Source of the DNA: a virus
Strand: one strand, 5' to 3'
Virus record (IMG/VR): IMGVR_UViG_3300043425_000453
Span: 1 to 34,073 of that record
DNA length: 34,073 nt
Part shown: positions 30,547 to 34,073 of the stretch, one piece after another
Layout: each line of letters begins with the position of its first letter
Position numbering within the stretch: the stretch's first letter is position 1
The notes under the pieces: generated by a model
Database searches by the model: none
Told to the model about the DNA's origin: nothing
What the model saw: the letters and a program-made list of their open reading frames with translations, nothing else
Position numbers and translations under genes: made by a program

Positions 30547-30632
30547 TCACCTTTGTCTTAGGCATCATCGTCGGCTTGCTCCTGTCCATCGCCGTCGAAG
30601 AACTCAGCGACTACATGGACGACGACACATGA
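30543..30632 (+). CDS. Very small membrane peptide
   Basis: The gene encodes 29 residues from a GTG that overlaps the previous TGA, after GGGAGG. A membrane helix (ITFVLGIIVGLLLSIAVEEL) is followed by an acidic end DYMDDDT. An ATG at 30489 in the same frame would give 47 residues but would overlap the DUF1353 gene by 58 bases. Confidence 0.6.
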   Translation: MITFVLGIIVGLLLSIAVEELSDYMDDDT

Positions 30633-30835
30633 GCGAGCGACTGCTCAAGAAGCTGCGCCTCATCGCGCAACACGCCGAGACGGTGAGTGCCATGTGTCGG
30701 CGCGTCGAACGGGAAGTGTCCAGCGCCATGTCACTGGGCGAGCCCGTCAACGAGGACAAGGTGCAGCGAAAGATCACCGCCATCGAAACCCGGGCGATTG
30801 GATTAGCCCGAGAGGTGGGAGTGCTTGGCCCGTGA
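30629..30835 (+). CDS. Small helical protein
   Basis: The protein has 68 residues, ATG overlapping the previous stop. It is helical and charged (LLKKLRLIAQHAETVSAMCR, VEREVSSAMS), with no recognised family. It precedes the tandem-wHTH gene by overlap. Confidence 0.7.
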   Translation: MSERLLKKLRLIAQHAETVSAMCRRVEREVSSAMSLGEPVNEDKVQRKITAIETRAIGLAREVGVLGP

Positions 30836-31368
30836 CGTTTCAGCCAAACGATTACGTGAGCTACCGCGACCCGCAGCCCGAAGCCCTGTCCGCCGTCGTC
30901 ATCCGCTTGCTCAAGGACACCCCCGGTCTGACCGCGCCAGATGTCGCCGTCAATATCCGCCGCTCTCCGCATCAAACCAGCAACCTGCTGGTGCATCTGG
31001 AGAAACACGGATGGGTCATCGCCAAGAAGCAGCGCGTCCACGGGCCGGGGACCCGAGCGATTCGGTGCTGGTACCTCACCAAACGCGCCCAGAAAGAACC
31101 GTATCAGTCCCGTGCCTACACCGACACCGCCGATCTGGTGAAGGCGCTGTTGGAGACGGGGGCGTACACCCTGTCCGAAGTGGCCCAGCACATTGACCGC
31201 CCTTACGACACCATCCGCAGTGCCATCCGCTCCCTGCTCAACCGGGGCGTCATCGAACGCTACGACGGCCCGGACGGCGTGACGTATGCCGTGGTTGAAG
31301 ACGACGGGTGGACCCCCCAACCGTTTGTGTCCAGTGTTCGTGCCTCCTTCCACCCGCCCCGCCCATGA
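30832..31368 (+). CDS. Tandem winged-helix DNA-binding protein
   Basis: The protein has 178 residues from a GTG at 30832 that overlaps the previous TGA. Two winged HTH domains are visible: residues about 18-83 (LSAVVIRLLKDTPGLTAPDV and HQTSNLLVHLEKHGWVIAKK, with a wing of basic residues) and about 98-154 (ADLVKALLETGAYTLSEVAQ, IRSAIRSLLNRGVIERYD). The C-terminus is Pro-rich. It may act as a transcription regulator or a replication-related DNA binder; the gene lies upstream of the DNA-metabolism operon. Confidence 0.8.
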   Translation: MTFQPNDYVSYRDPQPEALSAVVIRLLKDTPGLTAPDVAVNIRRSPHQTSNLLVHLEKHGWVIAKKQRVHGPGTRAIRCWYLTKRAQKEPYQSRAYTDTADLVKALLETGAYTLSEVAQHIDRPYDTIRSAIRSLLNRGVIERYDGPDGVTYAVVEDDGWTPQPFVSSVRASFHPPRP

Positions 31369-31664
31369 CGCCGACCGATCCGAAACCCCGCCGCCTCTAC
31401 CTCTCCAACGGCAACAAGTACCGGCTGGAGCTGGTCAGCGGCCACACGACCAAAGGCATCTGGAACGCCGACAAGTTCTGCTGGATGACGAGCTTGGGGC
31501 GGAACCGGACGCCCGTCGAACAGGTCCGCCGCGTCTCGGTGATCGACAGCACCGTCACCGAACGCTCCAGTAACTACGGCTGGTTCTTTACCCATCAGGT
31601 GTTTCTCGACAAGTGGGACACCAAGCCGACCAAGTGGGTTCACCCCTACACCCGTACCCGATGA
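31365..31664 (+). CDS. Hypothetical beta-rich protein
   Basis: The protein has 99 residues, ATG overlapping the previous stop. Basic and aromatic: RRLYLSNGNKYRLELVSGHT, WMTSLGRNRTPVEQVRR, SNYGWFFTHQVFLDKW. It could be a small nucleic-acid-binding domain, but no family is recognised. Confidence 0.7.
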   Translation: MTPTDPKPRRLYLSNGNKYRLELVSGHTTKGIWNADKFCWMTSLGRNRTPVEQVRRVSVIDSTVTERSSNYGWFFTHQVFLDKWDTKPTKWVHPYTRTR

Positions 31665-31963
31665 CTGACCGGATCGACCCCCGTGACCCCGAGGTGCGCG
31701 TCACGCCGCTGCCGCCGATTGTGGCCGCACCCCGGCCCCCGAAGTTCGTGCGGAAGGCGGGCGACATCCGCAAGGACATCATCCGCGCCTATCTCCGGAA
31801 TGGGATCACCGACCCGGCCAAGATCGGGAAGGCCGAGAAGTGTACGAAGGAGCTGATCCTGTACTATGCCCGCCGCATGGACGATGTGGTGGTGGAGATT
31901 TACCAGCCCGCGCCGGGCATCCGCTCGAAAGCCCGCATTATTTGGAAGCCTGTCACCTATTGA
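31661..31963 (+). CDS. Hypothetical basic protein, possible HTH
   Basis: The protein has 100 residues, ATG overlapping the previous stop. After a Pro-rich start there is IRKDIIRAYLRNGITDPAKI and CTKELILYYARRMDDVVVEI, a helix pattern that could be an HTH, then a basic end (RSKARIIWKP). No family recognised. The next promoter overlaps its end. Confidence 0.7.
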   Translation: MTDRIDPRDPEVRVTPLPPIVAAPRPPKFVRKAGDIRKDIIRAYLRNGITDPAKIGKAEKCTKELILYYARRMDDVVVEIYQPAPGIRSKARIIWKPVTY

Positions 31964-31988
31964 CAAGGTTGACAAGAGAGGCTAGACT
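31960..31988 (+). promoter_or_regulatory. Strong sigma70-type promoter for the DNA-metabolism operon
   Basis: TTGACA (31960-31965), a 17-base spacer and TAGACT (31983-31988). A second TTGACA (31969-31974) lies inside the spacer. The start would be near 31995, about 30 bases before the ATG at 32026. The 13 bases CCTATTGACAAGG are shared with 26770. Confidence 0.75.
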
Positions 31989-32025
31989 GTAGGTCCGCAG
32001 GTTCACTTTCACGTCATGAGGATGT

Positions 32026-32484
32026 ATGCCGATTCACAAGCTCGCCACCGGCCCGATCACGCTGAACCCCGTTACCGCCGTCGAAACCGCTGAGGGCAAC
32101 TTCGGCCCCCAGATGGTCTTCAAGGGCAACGCCGATGATCTCGTCTTTATCTCGGAGATGAGCGGGGCGAAGGGGCTGGCCCGTCTTAACCTGACGCCGG
32201 AGACGGTGATCGGGAAGGCGATCACGCTGGAACAGATCAAGAAGGACGGCAAGACGTTCACCAATCTCCATCTGGCCGGTGGGGCGTCCGCGCCTGCCGC
32301 TGCGCCGGTCGCCCGTGCGTCGGCTCCAGCGATCACCGTGGCCGATGCGGCGGCGGTGTACGCCGAGTGTGTGGCCCAAGCGATGGTGACGCTCGGCGCT
32401 CGCTGCGAAGAGGCGGGGATTCCGATTGATGCCGCCGCCATCCAGTCGGCTGCCGCCACGCTCTTTATTCGGGTGATGCGCTAA
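32026..32484 (+). CDS. Putative ssDNA-binding-like protein
   Basis: The protein has 152 residues with GAGGATGT before the ATG. The first 70 residues look like an OB-type barrel (ITLNPVTAVETAEGNFGPQM, FKGNADDLVFISEM), followed by a disordered Ala/Pro/Val-rich linker (about 86-105) and a helical C-terminus. In phages, a gene of this kind directly before a RecB-like nuclease is often an ssDNA-binding protein; this is inference from position and composition, not a family match. Confidence 0.6.
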   Translation: MPIHKLATGPITLNPVTAVETAEGNFGPQMVFKGNADDLVFISEMSGAKGLARLNLTPETVIGKAITLEQIKKDGKTFTNLHLAGGASAPAAAPVARASAPAITVADAAAVYAECVAQAMVTLGARCEEAGIPIDAAAIQSAAATLFIRVMR

Positions 32485-32705
32485 TGGGGGACATCACGCT
32501 GACCTTCACGCCGATGGAACACGCCACGCTGGTGTCCCTCACGGCGCTCGGCATTGCCATCATGCAGTCCGACGAGGAGCGGGGGCGGGAGCATATCGCC
32601 ATCCTGTCGTCCCCCGGCGTGGAAGCCGCCGCACAGGCGTTGATTGCCAAGCTGGTGGCCCCGCTGGAAGGGCCGTCCACGCCATCGCCGCTGGTCCTAG
32701 AGTAA
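32484..32705 (+). CDS. Small hypothetical protein
   Basis: The protein has 73 residues. The ATG overlaps the previous TAA by one base. It has a beta-like start (GDITLTFTPMEHATLVSLTA), a central helix with EERGREHIAIL, and an Ala/Pro-rich end. No family recognised. Coupled on both sides, so it may assist its neighbours. Confidence 0.7.
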   Translation: MGDITLTFTPMEHATLVSLTALGIAIMQSDEERGREHIAILSSPGVEAAAQALIAKLVAPLEGPSTPSPLVLE

Positions 32706-33535
32706 TGGCGACCTTTACCAACGTGCATGGCTTGCCACAGAGTATCGTGGCAGCCGTGACGGCGGACCCGTATGTCGGTGGGGGTGACATCAGCGTCACC
32801 AAGCTGATCGACGCGCCACAGGTCCGTACCCTGATGGCGAAGCACCGAGACGCGATCACGACCGATGTGTCGGAGCGCATCTGGTCGCTCCTCGGGCAGG
32901 CCGTGCATACCATTCTGGAACGGGCGGCACTCCGGCAGGAAGGGATGGTCGCCGAAGATCGGCTCTACGCCGAAGTCGCGGGATGGCAGTTGTCCGGCCA
33001 GTTCGATGTGATGCATCTCGAAACCGGCGTCCTCAGCGACTACAAGGTCACGACCGTCTACAAGCTCCAGAACACGGATGCGTGGACGCAGCAGCTCAAC
33101 GTGTTGCGGTGGCTGGCCCATAAGAACGGGATCACCGTCAACACGCTGGAGATCATCGCCATCTTGCGCGACTGGAAGAAGGGGGAAGCCGAGCGCAAGC
33201 CCGAGACGTACCCCCAGACGCCGATCACGCGGGTAGAGATTCCGGTGTGGTCGCTGGAGGACACCGAGGAGTACATTCTGGATCGCGTCCAGTTGCACCA
33301 GTTCTCCCAGAAGGGGGGACGGGTGGACTGCACCGACGAGGAGCGGTGGTACACCGGCACCCAGTTTGCCCTGATGAAAGACGGGGGCAAGCGGGCCGTG
33401 AAGCTGTTCAGCGAGCGCCCGACCGAGATCCCCGAGGGGCACCATATCGAAGAGCGTCCCGGCGAATACCGCCGCTGTGCCTCGTACTGCGAGGTGCGGG
33501 CGTTCTGTGCTCAAGCCCAAGGAGGTGCCGCATGA
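32705..33535 (+). CDS. RecB/Cas4-like PD-(D/E)XK nuclease with Fe-S cysteines
   Basis: The protein has 276 residues. Nuclease core: H68 in GQAVHTILERA, an acidic residue near E89, D101 in GQFDVM, and D112-Y113-K114 (SDYKVTT), followed by the QLNVLRWLA helix. Four cysteines lie as in the iron-sulphur-bound nuclease group: C209 (VDCTDEERW), then C258, C262 and C268 near the end (RCASYCEVRAFC). These nucleases trim DNA ends in recombination or replication. The gene is in one operon with the possible ssDNA-binding-like protein and the replication-like protein. Confidence 0.85.
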   Translation: MATFTNVHGLPQSIVAAVTADPYVGGGDISVTKLIDAPQVRTLMAKHRDAITTDVSERIWSLLGQAVHTILERAALRQEGMVAEDRLYAEVAGWQLSGQFDVMHLETGVLSDYKVTTVYKLQNTDAWTQQLNVLRWLAHKNGITVNTLEIIAILRDWKKGEAERKPETYPQTPITRVEIPVWSLEDTEEYILDRVQLHQFSQKGGRVDCTDEERWYTGTQFALMKDGGKRAVKLFSERPTEIPEGHHIEERPGEYRRCASYCEVRAFCAQAQGGAA

Positions 33536-33735
33536 CCGAGTCGATGGCCCCCTTGACGCCCGAGGAACGGCGCACCATTGTGGCCTCCCTCTATGCTGAA
33601 GGGCTGACCACGCGCCAGATCGCGGCGCAGCTCAACGTCAGCTACCAAGCCGTCCACCAGATGTTGCAGCGTCTCGACATCCCGCGCCGCCCCCGTGGCG
33701 GCAACATGGGCAGCCACTCCAGACGGAAGAAATAA
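33532..33735 (+). CDS. Small HTH protein
   Basis: The protein has 67 residues with AAGGAGG 7 bases before the ATG that overlaps the previous TGA. Residues about 12-45 (ERRTIVASLYAEGLTTRQIA, LNVSYQAVHQMLQRL) are a clear helix-turn-helix of the homeodomain/resolvase kind, with a basic Gly/Arg/Lys tail. It may regulate the operon or load at a replication site. Confidence 0.75.
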   Translation: MTESMAPLTPEERRTIVASLYAEGLTTRQIAAQLNVSYQAVHQMLQRLDIPRRPRGGNMGSHSRRKK

Positions 33736-33739
33736 CCCG

Positions 33740-34073
33740 ATGCCGAACCCCGCCACCACCGCCAGCCCGTTGCGCCAGTACGGGAATACCCGGAAGGACC
33801 AACTGGCCTTTGCCAACCTGCTCGTTGGGGATATTCACGCGCTGTACCCCAATCGGGATACACCCCATCCCCATGTCCCGACCCGCACCGCCGTGCTGGA
33901 TTTGCTCAAGGCCGGGGTGGAACCGCTGGACCTGATCCGAGCGGCACGGAACTACGCCGCGTACTGCGAGAAGGAAGGGACGCCGCCCAAGTACCGGATC
34001 GGCTCCACCCGCTTCTATCGGGACGGCATCTGGCAGCAGTTCAATCTCGTCACCGTGCATGGTCGGACCCGTA
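33740..34073 (+). CDS. Replication or helicase-loader-like protein (3' end beyond window)
   Basis: The first 111 residues are seen. After a low-complexity start come QLAFANLLVGDIHALYPNRD, then RTAVLDLLKAGVEPLDLIRA, then ARNYAAYCEKEGTPPKYRIG and the STRFYRDGIWQQF end. The last pattern is typical of the C-terminal part of many phage replisome organiser or helicase-loader proteins. The start has no good Shine-Dalgarno. The rest lies outside the window, so its length and further domains are unknown. Confidence 0.6.
   Translation, partial: MPNPATTASPLRQYGNTRKDQLAFANLLVGDIHALYPNRDTPHPHVPTRTAVLDLLKAGVEPLDLIRAARNYAAYCEKEGTPPKYRIGSTRFYRDGIWQQFNLVTVHGRTR

Noticed and set aside
1-34073. CRISPR arrays, insertion sequences, integrase and attachment sites
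   Set aside because: No regularly spaced repeats, transposase, recombinase motifs or clear att duplications were seen.

Overview
The window is about 34 kb of a tailed double-stranded DNA phage, GC-rich and very tightly packed. Most neighbouring genes overlap in ATGA, GTGA or TAATG form, or leave just enough room for a Shine-Dalgarno sequence. It carries terminase small and large subunits, portal, scaffold, major capsid protein, adaptor and nozzle-like tail proteins, a tail fibre with repeats, and a block of long low-complexity proteins where ejection proteins usually sit. No tape-measure protein, tail sheath or baseplate genes were seen. This fits a short-tailed phage (podovirus) of broadly P22-like build. 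The host cannot be read from the sequence; the GC content, sigma70-like promoters and strong Shine-Dalgarno sites say a GC-rich bacterium. No integrase, lysin or holin of a known family was recognised, and both window ends cut through genes, so the genome continues on each side.

Layout. Positions 1-23,734 are read from the minus strand and form the packaging and virion module. From right to left in transcription order it holds: terminase small subunit; a 440 bp palindrome-rich gap with a tRNA at its end; a small zinc ribbon gene; a metallophosphoesterase; a small HExxH metallopeptidase; an HNH endonuclease; terminase large subunit; small head-associated genes; portal; scaffold; capsid; a LAGLIDADG endonuclease; decoration-like protein; an AT-hook-tailed protein; adaptor; nozzle; tail fibre; and finally glycine-rich, glutamine-rich and repeat-rich candidate ejection proteins.

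Positions 23,735-24,448 are the divergent control region. It has direct and inverted repeats, and one shared TTGACAAGTAC motif in front of both the minus-strand and plus-strand operons. Positions 24,449-25,781 are a short plus-strand operon of small proteins with near-identical leaders, closed by a good hairpin terminator. A second HNH nuclease gene lies convergent to it at 25,856-26,404. Positions 26,850-31,963 hold a run of some 17 mostly small plus-strand genes: zinc ribbons, membrane peptides, HTH proteins, a DUF1353 protein, and several uncharacterised proteins resembling ones common in phages. A strong promoter at 31,960-31,988 then opens a DNA-metabolism operon: a possible ssDNA-binding-like protein, a small protein, a RecB/Cas4-like nuclease with an apparent iron-sulphur cysteine set, an HTH protein, and the start of a replication or helicase-loader-like protein.

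The most unusual points are: an initiator-like tRNA whose 3' end almost touches the start codon of the next gene; two free-standing homing endonucleases beside essential genes, one with a codon-usage break inside the neighbouring terL and one with duplicated flanks plus a 19 bp hairpin; and virion proteins built of precise internal repeats. Family names here come from recognised motifs and gene order only; no database search was run.
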